Virus record (IMG/VR): IMGVR_UViG_3300042385_000896
Coordinates: 1 to 64,000 of that record
Strand: one strand, 5' to 3'
Length of the DNA: 64,000 nt
From: a virus
Shown here: positions 54,447 to 61,681 of the stretch, one piece after another
Numbering within the stretch: the first letter of the stretch is position 1
Layout of the letters: the number at the start of each line of letters is the position of its first letter
The notes under the pieces: model-generated
Told to the model about the DNA's origin: nothing
The model's database searches: none
The model's input: only the letters and a program-made list of their open reading frames with translations
Made by a program: the position numbers and the translations under genes

Positions 54447-55922
54447 ATGTCAATTAATAACTCCTACTTTAGTAAGAACAATACTATCATATCCAACAGT
54501 TTCACCAATACTGGTAGAAACCCAGTTACGGAATTGTTTTATGGTTCTACCGCAGTGTCTCAATATCCTAGTGGGTATAGTAGATTCATATTCGATTTAG
54601 ACCTTTCATTACTATTTCAGAAGATAAATGACGGTACAATTTCTACAACTTGTAACGACACAATTGTTCACACTTTAAGAATGGTGAATACCTCAACCTT
54701 TGATATTGAGTTATTAAACACCTCAACATCTCAAGGTAGAAAAAGAGCCACGTCATTTGATTTAATTTTATTCAGAATCCCATACATTAATAACAACCCA
54801 CTAAACCCACAGATTTGGGATGAAGGTGTTGGTTATGATTTTGCTGATTTAGTTTATGAATATAGTGATACGGACAAATCTTTTTCTGATAGACCCTCGA
54901 ATTGGTTTCAAACAACGACAATTGGTGTTTGGACTGAGCCTGGTGTCTACAATAACTTAAACAGTGGGGTTGTTCCTTTTAGCTCATTAACTATCGTTGA
55001 CACACAACATTTTGAATTTGGTAATGAGAACGTTAGTTTTGACATGACTAGTGAAATTAATTCAATTATTGATGGTTCATTAACTAATGTCACAGGATGG
55101 GGAATTGCTTACAAACCTCAGGTCGAAAACTTATCAGGTCTTACTGATACCTATGAAACTCAATTTTTTACAAGACATACTCAAACATTTTACGAACCAT
55201 TTTTAGAAACAAACTATAATGACCTTATTGAAGATGATAGAAACTTATTTTCTTTAGGTAGAACAAACAAACTTTATTTGTACTTGTTTGATAACGGTAA
55301 CCCAATCAATTTAGACAATAATCCAAGTGTTACTATTATGGATTCATCGGGAAATGACATTCCTGGATTAACAGGGTTAACCGCTTGTCAAAGAACTAAA
55401 GGTGTTTATGAAATTGTTATACCACCAATAATTGGTTATAAAACACCATGTATGTTTACTGATAAATGGTACAACTTAAATTACAATGGTTTCCCATTAC
55501 CCCAATCGTTTAATGAGTTTACAATACAACCATTAAAAAATTCAATTCAGATTGGTACTAATTCAGTCGACCCTAAATTATATGGGTTTGACTTTTATGG
55601 TATTAAACAAGATGAAAAAATATACAATACTGATATTAGAAAAGTTGGTGTTGTCATTAAACAAGCTTACACAACTCAAAAACTTTTACAAAATGTTGAC
55701 GCTCACTACAGAGTATATGTTAGAGAAGGCCAGACTGAGGTTGAGGTTCAAGGTTGGACCAAAATCAACAGGACGCCAAACGAATATTATTTTATGTTTG
55801 ACACTAGGGATAAAATACCTAACGAGTATTATATAGATATTAAGGTGGATAGTAGTGGAGAGATAAATACATACAAACGACAAGTTAAATTTCAAATCGT
55901 TAATATGAAGTATTTAGATTAA
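54447..55922 (+). CDS. Virion structural protein with several beta-domains
   Basis: This 491-residue protein has an N-terminal part (FYGSTAVSQYPSGYSRFIFD, later YKPQVENLSGLTDTYETQFF) resembling DNRLRE-type beta-jellyroll domains. Residues about 265-370 are another beta-domain, and the last 110 residues (VDAHYRVYVREGQTEVEVQG) a third. It lies between the baseplate hub gene and the Cys-rich gene, so a baseplate wedge, fibre-attachment or adhesin role is likely. No enzyme motif found. Confidence 0.6.
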   Translation: MSINNSYFSKNNTIISNSFTNTGRNPVTELFYGSTAVSQYPSGYSRFIFDLDLSLLFQKINDGTISTTCNDTIVHTLRMVNTSTFDIELLNTSTSQGRKRATSFDLILFRIPYINNNPLNPQIWDEGVGYDFADLVYEYSDTDKSFSDRPSNWFQTTTIGVWTEPGVYNNLNSGVVPFSSLTIVDTQHFEFGNENVSFDMTSEINSIIDGSLTNVTGWGIAYKPQVENLSGLTDTYETQFFTRHTQTFYEPFLETNYNDLIEDDRNLFSLGRTNKLYLYLFDNGNPINLDNNPSVTIMDSSGNDIPGLTGLTACQRTKGVYEIVIPPIIGYKTPCMFTDKWYNLNYNGFPLPQSFNEFTIQPLKNSIQIGTNSVDPKLYGFDFYGIKQDEKIYNTDIRKVGVVIKQAYTTQKLLQNVDAHYRVYVREGQTEVEVQGWTKINRTPNEYYFMFDTRDKIPNEYYIDIKVDSSGEINTYKRQVKFQIVNMKYLD

Positions 55923-55927
55923 TAAGA

Positions 55928-55935
55928 TATTTATA
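55928..55935 (+). promoter_or_regulatory. Candidate late promoter element TATTTATA
   Basis: GATATTTATAATA lies 85 nt upstream of the ATG at 56021. The AT-rich leader includes a 12-codon open frame starting at 55947, possibly spurious. Confidence 0.42.
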
Positions 55936-56020
55936 ATAAAAACAAAATGTTAAATAATATAAAATTATTAAATTTTACATTATAACCTATAAAAATTAAA
56001 AAAAAAATAACACAAAAGAT

Positions 56021-56623
56021 ATGGCAAATTATATTATAAATGAATGTTTAACTAATGATGTATACATTCTTTCTGCAGCAACGTTAACTTTGGGGGCCAC
56101 AGTAGAGTTCGATATTAGCGAGGCTCGATTTTGTGGTACTGTTGGGGCAGTAACAGAAAGCGCGGAAACTCTAAATATATCCTTTGTTCAATTACACGAC
56201 GATTGTTGTACGTGTTTAAGTGGTCTTACAGAGTCTTTAAATTTTAAATTTATAGGATGTAATGACTTAGAAGTGTTTAATATTGAAGCAACTAATTTTT
56301 GTCGTGAATATGGTACTCCTACAACAGGTATTACTTATGAAATACAATTTGGTTCTGAAACACCATTTTGTGCTACTTTTGATGAGTTATCACTAACGGG
56401 TGAAACAAATTATCATTACAGTTCAGGGCCATTTTTAGATTGTGAAGATTGTAAAAATCTACCACCATTATCGTCTAACACTGAAACCACCATATGCCAG
56501 GAAATATGCGACAATTCGGTAATTACAATAATTCCTCCACATCCAACCTATACAAATAGTGCTGGTAGAGAAGTTGTTCAAATGAACGCGGTTCTTATTG
56601 GTGGTAACGGATTAAACGGGTAA
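56021..56623 (+). CDS. Cys-rich virion protein
   Basis: This 200-residue acidic protein has more than a dozen Cys in close pairs (LHDDCCTCLSGLTESLNFKF, DCEDCKN, CQEICDNS). The beta-strand pattern is reminiscent of the Cys-rich small domains in the left-hand appendage genes. Secretion signals are absent, so the cysteines may form disulphides or bind metal after release of the virion. The end VVQMNAVLIGGNGLNG is Gly/Asn-rich. An intrinsic terminator follows. Confidence 0.58.
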   Translation: MANYIINECLTNDVYILSAATLTLGATVEFDISEARFCGTVGAVTESAETLNISFVQLHDDCCTCLSGLTESLNFKFIGCNDLEVFNIEATNFCREYGTPTTGITYEIQFGSETPFCATFDELSLTGETNYHYSSGPFLDCEDCKNLPPLSSNTETTICQEICDNSVITIIPPHPTYTNSAGREVVQMNAVLIGGNGLNG

Positions 56624-56653
56624 TTAGTAAGACTAATAATAAAAAATACAAGA

Positions 56654-56687
56654 AATAACCTTAATTATTTTAAGGTTATTTTTTTTT
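56654..56687 (+). terminator. Intrinsic terminator after the Cys-rich virion gene
   Basis: An 11-bp perfect stem (AATAACCTTAA / TTAAGGTTATT) with loop TTATT is followed by seven T. Confidence 0.9.
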
Positions 56688-56709
56688 GTCAATATTTTTA
56701 CTATCTTTG
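56679..56709 (+). promoter_or_regulatory. Host-type promoter with TATCTTTG -7 box
   Basis: TATCTTTG at 56702-56709 matches the Bacteroidota -7 consensus TAnnTTTG. An upstream TTTG at 56685 is too close (13-nt spacer) for the usual 19, but T-rich sequence at 56679-56682 is at the right distance. It drives the gene at 56745. Confidence 0.55.
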
Positions 56710-56744
56710 TACTTAAGATAATGTAATCAACATACAACAAAAAA

Positions 56745-57155
56745 ATGAAAATATATTTAAAGAGGGTTCTAAAGAGATGGTACACTAAATTTACTCTTTG
56801 GCACAAGTATCGATTTTTCACAGAAAAAAGTCGACTATCGGAAAATGAAAAGATTTGTACCGCAATTTGTCGTAGACTTATTAATCATCCTGATTCTAAA
56901 TTTTTAATTGCTCCACTATCAGGTAAGAAATATATCAAGAATGTTACGTTAGGTTTATTTATCCTTATGGACGATAGAAAAATTAGTATTACCAATCACG
57001 TATACCATTATGATATAGTTTTGTCTCAGAGAGATTGGGAAAAATTAAATGTTTTGTATGATAACAAAACAGAGATTATGAGACAAGGGTACGAAGATGA
57101 AATAAAATCACAAATAGTTCATTCTTTATCATCAATATTAGAAAAAATTGCTTAA
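56745..57155 (+). CDS. Small basic hypothetical protein
   Basis: This 136-residue protein has a strongly basic, aromatic N-terminus (MKIYLKRVLKRWYTKFTLWH), then CTAICRRLINHPDSKFLIAP and ITNHVYHYDIVLSQRDWEKL. It is transcribed from a host-type promoter, so probably expressed early. It may take over a host function; nothing specific is recognised. Confidence 0.6.
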   Translation: MKIYLKRVLKRWYTKFTLWHKYRFFTEKSRLSENEKICTAICRRLINHPDSKFLIAPLSGKKYIKNVTLGLFILMDDRKISITNHVYHYDIVLSQRDWEKLNVLYDNKTEIMRQGYEDEIKSQIVHSLSSILEKIA

Positions 57156-57160
57156 CTTTG
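57125..57160 (+). promoter_or_regulatory. Host-type promoter with TAACTTTG -7 box
   Basis: TAACTTTG at 57153-57160 fits TAnnTTTG and ends 4 nt before the ATG at 57165, so the mRNA would be nearly leaderless. The -33 box is poorly defined. Confidence 0.5.
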
Positions 57161-57164
57161 TAAT

Positions 57165-57560
57165 ATGAAAAAATTAATCACACTCATCGTTTTAGTCTTA
57201 ACCACATGTGTTGGTTTCGCTCAGGTTGAATCCTCTATTAAGAAGGCGGGGAACTTCTATGAGTTAAGTGATTTATGGGTTAAAGATTCCGTATCCGTTA
57301 AGTTGTTACTTAACACATACAAGATTGATATCACTAATCTTGATTCAGTTAGATTTTTCAAGGACTTCAAACTTAATCAAACGTTACATAATGAATTCAC
57401 ATACGATTCATACGTATATATCCAAGATAAGAAAACAGGGGTTGTCACATTAGATAGTATTCCACATACTAATACTCATCCTAAGTTAGGTAAGTATGTT
57501 TTAATCTACTGCTTTGATGACTACACTGATAAGAAAATTATCAACATCAAAGTGTTCTAA
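57165..57560 (+). CDS. Secreted small protein with signal peptide
   Basis: This 131-residue protein has a clear signal peptide (MKKLITLIVLVLTTCVGFAQ, probable cleavage after Ala19, a form typical of Flavobacteria). The mature part is predicted alpha/beta (SVKLLLNTYKIDITNLDSVR, LGKYVLIYCFDDYTDKKIIN). Its preceding Cys is not in a good lipobox. Export suggests a periplasmic or surface role such as superinfection exclusion, which is speculative. Confidence 0.65.
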   Translation: MKKLITLIVLVLTTCVGFAQVESSIKKAGNFYELSDLWVKDSVSVKLLLNTYKIDITNLDSVRFFKDFKLNQTLHNEFTYDSYVYIQDKKTGVVTLDSIPHTNTHPKLGKYVLIYCFDDYTDKKIINIKVF

Positions 57561-57562
57561 AT

Positions 57563-57594
57563 AAAAAAGAGGTCTAATGACCTCTTTTTTTTTT
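57563..57594. terminator. Bidirectional intrinsic terminator between convergent genes
   Basis: The perfect hairpin AAAAAAGAGGTC / GACCTCTTTTTT with loop TAAT has A and T flanks on both sides and lies between the plus-strand secreted-protein gene and the minus-strand OmpA-like gene. Confidence 0.9.
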
Positions 57595-59038
57595 ATTCTG
57601 TATAATCTTTAATTTTAATTACAAACCTTCTATTAGGTTGTGTTTGGTCAGTAGTAGTTGATTTTTCTTTTGTCCATCCTGGCCCGAACTCAGTCGTTTC
57701 ACCTTTACCAATAGGGGTCATAACAATACCCGTTTTCTCTTTAATCATATTAGCGATTGTATTTGCTCTTTGTTGTGATAAACATTGATTATACTCACCA
57801 ATAGTTTTAGATGATTGACATGCAGGTAATTTACCAATTATTCTATCGTTAGGGTCTTTATCTCTTGATGAATATCCGATAATTAATGGGACGTTTTGTA
57901 ATAAGAATTTACCATACTTAGGATATGTTTTCAAGTAACCATTTAAATTAGAAATAAATTTATCAATCTTATCTTGAGCTTCAGGTTTTAATTCTGTTTT
58001 GTCAAATACGAACGGTTCTGTAATATCCAAACTAATATTAGTCGGTGTTGGTGTTGTTTTTTTTGATGACCCACCAATTGTAACTTCAGTACCAGGTCTT
58101 GCGCCAGGATATAACATCACATAATACCCTTTTCCACCCTTCTTATAATACATCATAGGTGAAATGGTAGTATCTTTAGATTCGGTCATTCCGATTGATT
58201 TTAAGACACTTATGTCCTCTGCAACAATATTACCCGTGTAAACAACTGGTTTACCGATTGAGGCCTTATTAGGAACACCTTCAGGTGCCACGGCAATAAA
58301 TTTGTATCTTACATTATTATATTGTCCAGGTTGTATATCAGAACGAACTATATCATTCCAATAAAACTCTGTGAATTCGATATTTGTTCTATAGTCCTCG
58401 TCAAGTACTTCACCTGTTTTAACATCTACTTTGAAGTCGTATAACTCCCCGTTTAATGCGTAGTCTGGTTTTACTTCACCTGTTGATTTATTAAATAATA
58501 CCGTGTATAATTTTCCATCAATAATTTTAAATCCTAAACCTGTTGCACCTAACTTATAATAAGTTTTTTCATCATCTTGTTCAGATAAAATTCTTTTTAC
58601 CATTCGAATAATATCACCTTCGTTAAGTTTAATTACTTTCTTTTCACCAACAACTACAGTGTCTTTTTTTATTTCAATCCACTCTTTTAGAGTTGTGATT
58701 GGTACAATACTTTTTTTACCTCCAGGTGTTTGGTTTATATTATTACCTTCATCATCACCAGATGTTAAAGTAGGGTGATTCTTAATATAATTGGAGATGT
58801 TTTTTGCTTTATTTTCCATCTTTTTAATTTTCTTTTTAGGGGTACTCATTTTACCGTCATAACTGTCGTATCCCAACTCAGTATTGACATACTTTGATAC
58901 GGGTGTTATAAATGGTTGTAACGACTCTTTACTAAATTCTCTAACACCAGGTTGTAAAGGAGAAACATAGGACCCTCTACCCCCATTACTGTCAGAAGTT
59001 GCCTCGAGTAATACTTTCTTTATTAATTGATTTAGCAT
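57593..59038 (-). CDS. Phage protein with C-terminal OmpA-like domain
   Basis: This 481-residue protein begins MLNQLIKKVLLEATSDSNGG, a short helix ending LLE-A and resembling the capsid protein cleavage region. A second similar helix (IIRMVKRILSEQ) lies near 142-153. Residues about 345-481 resemble the OmpA C-terminal peptidoglycan-binding fold (FVFDKTELKPEAQDKIDKFI, CLSQQRANTIANMIKEKTGI, PIGKGETTEFGPGWT, QPNRRFVIKI). It lacks a signal peptide, so it would be a virion protein rather than an outer-membrane protein. Binding of host peptidoglycan during entry is a plausible inference. Confidence 0.72.
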   Translation of the reverse strand: MLNQLIKKVLLEATSDSNGGRGSYVSPLQPGVREFSKESLQPFITPVSKYVNTELGYDSYDGKMSTPKKKIKKMENKAKNISNYIKNHPTLTSGDDEGNNINQTPGGKKSIVPITTLKEWIEIKKDTVVVGEKKVIKLNEGDIIRMVKRILSEQDDEKTYYKLGATGLGFKIIDGKLYTVLFNKSTGEVKPDYALNGELYDFKVDVKTGEVLDEDYRTNIEFTEFYWNDIVRSDIQPGQYNNVRYKFIAVAPEGVPNKASIGKPVVYTGNIVAEDISVLKSIGMTESKDTTISPMMYYKKGGKGYYVMLYPGARPGTEVTIGGSSKKTTPTPTNISLDITEPFVFDKTELKPEAQDKIDKFISNLNGYLKTYPKYGKFLLQNVPLIIGYSSRDKDPNDRIIGKLPACQSSKTIGEYNQCLSQQRANTIANMIKEKTGIVMTPIGKGETTEFGPGWTKEKSTTTDQTQPNRRFVIKIKDYTE

Positions 59039-59055
59039 AGATATTTTAGTATACT

Positions 59056-59063
59056 TATAAATA
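59056..59063 (-). promoter_or_regulatory. Candidate late promoter element TATTTATA
   Basis: On the minus strand GATATATTTATAAG lies 17 nt before the ATG at 59038. Confidence 0.45.
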
Positions 59064-59086
59064 TATCAAAAAAAGATATTTTCACA

Positions 59087-59320
59087 ATGGAAGAACAACA
59101 ATTATTTGGAAAACTATTCGACACAATACCTCTACTAACTGAGGACCATTTAGACGTGCTACTACAATCTATGGATAAAGACAATGCTTCATACCTATTA
59201 ATACAAGCGGTTAAGAAGGCATACCACGAGGGGGTTTATTCTTTAGGTGAGGCAGAGGTTGTATCAAGAGCAATTAGAGTTATGTCAAAACAGGAAATTA
59301 AAAATGAAACAGAAGATTAA
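59087..59320 (+). CDS. Small hypothetical phage protein
   Basis: This 77-residue helical protein (FDTIPLLTEDHLDVLLQSMD, EGVYSLGEAEVVSRAIRVMS) overlaps the methylglyoxal synthase start by 17 bases. No family recognised. Confidence 0.6.
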   Translation: MEEQQLFGKLFDTIPLLTEDHLDVLLQSMDKDNASYLLIQAVKKAYHEGVYSLGEAEVVSRAIRVMSKQEIKNETED

Positions 59321-59687
59321 ATTAGCGTTAATCGCTCACGACGGTAAGAAGGCCGATATGGTATCATTCGTAATGAAACGACTACCTTTCTTCACTTCAG
59401 ATAATGTTGAAGTAGTTGCCACAGGTACAACAGGAAAACATTTAAAACATGCTGGATTAACTAAGGTTGAGACGATGTTAAGTGGTCCTATGGGTGGTGA
59501 CGCTCAGATTGCGTCAATGATTGTAAACAAAGAAGTCGATATAGTTATATTCTTTATCGACCCCTTAGAAGTTCATCCACATCAAGTAGATGTTAGTATG
59601 TTATTAAGAATTTGTAATGTCCATGACATTGCAATCGCTACGAATTATTCTACCGCTAGTAGATTAATCAGTCCCTTAGAAGATTAA
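59304..59687 (+). CDS. mgsA: Methylglyoxal synthase
   Basis: The start at 59304 gives 127 residues beginning MKQKIKLALIAHDGKKADMV; an upstream in-frame start would add an unrelated tail inside the preceding gene. Compared with E. coli MgsA the conserved positions all shift by about five: ALIAHD (12-13), ATGTTGK (39-45), LSGPMGGDAQ with Asp66, FFIDP with Asp86, HPH with His93, and Asp96. These match the catalytic Asp and phosphate-binding residues. The enzyme converts dihydroxyacetone phosphate to methylglyoxal and phosphate. It probably shifts host glycolytic carbon or phosphate during infection. The stop overlaps the convergent gene by 4 bases. Confidence 0.9.
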   Translation: MKQKIKLALIAHDGKKADMVSFVMKRLPFFTSDNVEVVATGTTGKHLKHAGLTKVETMLSGPMGGDAQIASMIVNKEVDIVIFFIDPLEVHPHQVDVSMLLRICNVHDIAIATNYSTASRLISPLED

Positions 59688-60166
59688 ACCGTTAAGCTAT
59701 CAACAGGTTCATCTGTTGCTGACGCAACTGTAGTTCCAGCGGGTGTTTGTACTCCTGCGGGTGTTTGTACTCCTGCAGGTGTTTGTACTCCTGCGGGTGT
59801 TTGAGTTCCCGAACTTTTACTCAAATCAATACCCGTACAAGCATTAATTGCGTTCATAGTATTAGTACCGTATATACCATCCTCAACTAATTTTTTAGAT
59901 ATCTTAGTACATTTATCGTTAATTTTAACTTGTACATCTAAAACTTTTTGTTTACATCTTGTAGGATTTTTAGTTGTTGTACAATCTACTTTTCTATCTT
60001 GGGATGCAGGAGCTGCGGTTGCAGGAGCTGCGGTTGCAGGAGTTGCGGTTGCAGGAGCTGCAGTTACAGGAGCTGGTGTTTGTTCCATTAATCTATTTTT
60101 ATACGTGTTATGTAAATTTAAAATAGACTCTTTTTCAGATTCAGTTATTTTTATAATTTTCTTCAT
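59684..60166 (-). CDS. Virion-type protein with ILNLH N-terminal peptide and peptidoglycan-binding-like motif
   Basis: This 160-residue protein begins MKKIIKITESEKESILNLHN and the peptide ends RLMEQ. It continues with an Ala/Pro/Thr repeat (PATAAPATAAPA, 15-bp DNA repeat at about 60005-60065), a Cys domain (RKVDCTTTKNPTRCKQKVLD) ending in KKLVEDGIYGTNTMNAINAC, which resembles PG_binding_1 (VDGxxGxxTxxAV), and a C-terminal TPAGVQ repeat (18-bp units at about 59735-59810). The N-terminal peptide is shared with the next gene upstream. A virion function is likely. Confidence 0.6.
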   Translation of the reverse strand: MKKIIKITESEKESILNLHNTYKNRLMEQTPAPVTAAPATATPATAAPATAAPASQDRKVDCTTTKNPTRCKQKVLDVQVKINDKCTKISKKLVEDGIYGTNTMNAINACTGIDLSKSSGTQTPAGVQTPAGVQTPAGVQTPAGTTVASATDEPVDSLTV

Positions 60167-60182
60167 TTTAATAATTAATAAT

Positions 60183-61058
60183 TTAAAGTTTAGTCAATAC
60201 CATATCTAAATCTGTATCTGAAGGTATTGTTGGTTGTTTAACTTTTGTCTTAGTATTTGTCTTAGTATTAGACGATTCTTTACCACAAGAATAACTGGCC
60301 ATAGTTCCGTCGACCAATTTTTTTCTACCATTCCCGTAATAAACCACCCCATCAATTATGTAAGCAATACTACCGTCACTCAATTTTGATGATTTCGCTT
60401 TTGGGTTACTTGGAATACAAGGAAATTTTTCAAATCCCTTTACGACACTTGATTCCTTTTGTGCCGCCAATTTTTTACCAAGGTCAACACTGTTTTCATA
60501 TGCGTCTAATAATGGTAAAAAAACATATTGTTTCCATTCACCCTCAGAATCGATGTCCCCATCAATTGCTGCGAATAAACTTTCACCATGTCTTGTATTA
60601 TATATGTTTGACATCGCACATAAATCAGGAATTGTTGTGATTTTTTGTAGATTACTTTTAATTGCATCCTCATCAGTACCCATACCATCAACCGCTGCGT
60701 TAATACCATCGGCAATACCATTTAATGTGGCTCTACTCAGTGTTGATTTACCAACTTCTTTTAAATTTCCACAAGCTTGTAAAATTTTTTCGGCACCTTT
60801 GTAAGAATAATTCCCACCATTAATTAATCCGTTAATTAATCCAATCGCTCCACCGATAATTGCTCCTGGAACTAAACCAACGGCTCCACCAATTGCAGCA
60901 CCTGTTGCCATTGACGCCATTACACCATCTTCGGCTAACTCATTTTCAGATGACATCATAGTGTCGTCTTCTTTAAGATATTGTTTTTTAGTTGCTTCTT
61001 TATGAAGATTTAGAATTCTTTTAGATTCTTCTTCATTTAAAAAATATAATTTTTTCAT
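60183..61058 (-). CDS. Virion-type protein with ILNLH N-terminal peptide, glycine zipper and annexin-like segment
   Basis: This 291-residue protein begins MKKLYFLNEEESKRILNLHK, closely resembling the N-terminus of its downstream neighbour. Residues about 50-85 are a glycine-zipper hydrophobic stretch (ATGAAIGGAVGLVPGAIIGG and IGGAIGLINGLING). Residues about 110-180 resemble an annexin repeat: DGINAAVDGMGTDEDAIKSN, then the Asp-rich IDGDIDSEGEW. The C-terminal part has SIAYIIDGVVYYGNGRKKLV and a Thr/Lys linker. Membrane interaction, perhaps calcium-dependent, is an inference. Confidence 0.6.
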   Translation of the reverse strand: MKKLYFLNEEESKRILNLHKEATKKQYLKEDDTMMSSENELAEDGVMASMATGAAIGGAVGLVPGAIIGGAIGLINGLINGGNYSYKGAEKILQACGNLKEVGKSTLSRATLNGIADGINAAVDGMGTDEDAIKSNLQKITTIPDLCAMSNIYNTRHGESLFAAIDGDIDSEGEWKQYVFLPLLDAYENSVDLGKKLAAQKESSVVKGFEKFPCIPSNPKAKSSKLSDGSIAYIIDGVVYYGNGRKKLVDGTMASYSCGKESSNTKTNTKTKVKQPTIPSDTDLDMVLTKL

Positions 61059-61076
61059 ACCTATTTCTGTTTAATA

Positions 61077-61084
61077 TATAAATA
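61077..61084 (-). promoter_or_regulatory. Candidate late promoter element TATTTATA
   Basis: On the minus strand AGATATTTATATATT lies 18 nt before the ATG at 61058. Confidence 0.45.
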
Positions 61085-61105
61085 TCTGTTTTTTCGAAAA
61101 AAAAG

Positions 61106-61135
61106 TTGTGGATTCAGTATATTTACTTATCTTTG
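61106..61135 (+). promoter_or_regulatory. Host-type promoter (TTG-N19-TATCTTTG) of a small RNA
   Basis: TTG at 61106-61108, a 19-nt spacer and TATCTTTG at 61128-61135 match the Bacteroidota promoter pattern closely. It is the best such match I see in the window and points into a gene-free stretch. Confidence 0.7.
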
Positions 61136-61139
61136 TAAT

Positions 61140-61252
61140 GTGGTTGAGGGAAACGATTCAGATACAACTAAATCAATCATAATGGTTAGGACGAAAACCT
61201 CCTAATTTGAACGGGATAGAAACGATTTAGATACTAAGTCCCGTTCTTTTTT
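61140..61252 (+). ncRNA. Candidate structured small RNA of about 110 nt
   Basis: Starting just after the TATCTTTG box and ending in a terminator hairpin, the transcript would hold three stems. One is GGTTGA (61142-61147) with TCAATC (61173-61178), or alternatively GTTG with CAAC. The second is TTAGGA (61186-61191) with TCCTAA (61200-61205). The third is GAACGGGA with TCCCGTTC at the end. Stems one and three carry the same 16-nt loop sequence, GAAACGATTYAGATAC, at 61150-61165 and 61219-61234, with one mismatch. No convincing open frame covers it (only 14 and 7 codons). Target or partner unknown. Confidence 0.65.
61209..61252 (+). terminator. Intrinsic terminator of the small RNA
   Basis: The 8-bp stem GAACGGGA (61209-61216) / TCCCGTTC (61239-61246) is followed by six T on the plus strand. 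On the minus strand there is no T run, so it is directional. Confidence 0.8.
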
Positions 61253-61664
61253 AAATCCAAATAACAAATTGGTCTTTACCAACTCTAAAAGATAAATCAT
61301 ACGATTCTCTAAAAACGGTAATTATAAGTAATTTCCAATAGGAGCCACCACCATGTTTTGGTACTATGACCATAGCGATTTCTTTTTCTTTTGATTTAAT
61401 AACAAATGCTACATCATCTTTAATCTCTCCTGTGGTAATTCCTTCCGCAATTTCTCGTCTACAACTCTCAATTATATATTTTAATTCACCGTTAGATATT
61501 TCTCTATCATTATAATCAGGAATATCAGTTCTGTTTTTTCTTTCATATGCGTGGGTAGTTCTATCAATCTCAAAACCAAAGGCAATTTCTATTTTGGCCA
61601 TAATATGCCCAATTTTCTTTTCTAATAATAAATGTTCTTTGATTAATCTACGTAATTCGCTCAT
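61251..61664 (-). CDS. Hypothetical virion-region protein
   Basis: The ATG at 61664 (MSELRRLIKEHLLLEKKIGH) is preferred. A TTG 24 bases upstream would place the TATTTATA element inside the coding region. The 137 residues include IEIAFGFEIDRTTHAYERKN, VAFVIKSKEKEIAMVIVPKH and a Gly-rich loop, suggesting a small alpha/beta domain. The N-terminal helix ending LLLE resembles other candidate targeting peptides here. Function unknown. Confidence 0.6.
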   Translation of the reverse strand: MSELRRLIKEHLLLEKKIGHIMAKIEIAFGFEIDRTTHAYERKNRTDIPDYNDREISNGELKYIIESCRREIAEGITTGEIKDDVAFVIKSKEKEIAMVIVPKHGGGSYWKLLIITVFRESYDLSFRVGKDQFVIWI

Positions 61665-61668
61665 ATAA

Positions 61669-61676
61669 TATAAATA
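61669..61676 (-). promoter_or_regulatory. Candidate late promoter element TATTTATA
   Basis: On the minus strand GTATTTATATTAT ends 4 nt before the ATG at 61664. Confidence 0.38.
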
Positions 61677-61681
61677 CTTGT

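Noticed and set aside
57165-57230. Lipoprotein signal in the secreted protein (Cys near residue 15)
   Set aside because: LTTC does not fit the lipobox well (Thr before Cys), and a normal cleavage site GFA-Q follows.
59247-59303. Longer methylglyoxal synthase starting at 59247
   Set aside because: The extra 19 residues lie entirely inside the preceding gene in another frame and have no counterpart in MgsA; ATG at 59304 fits the family.
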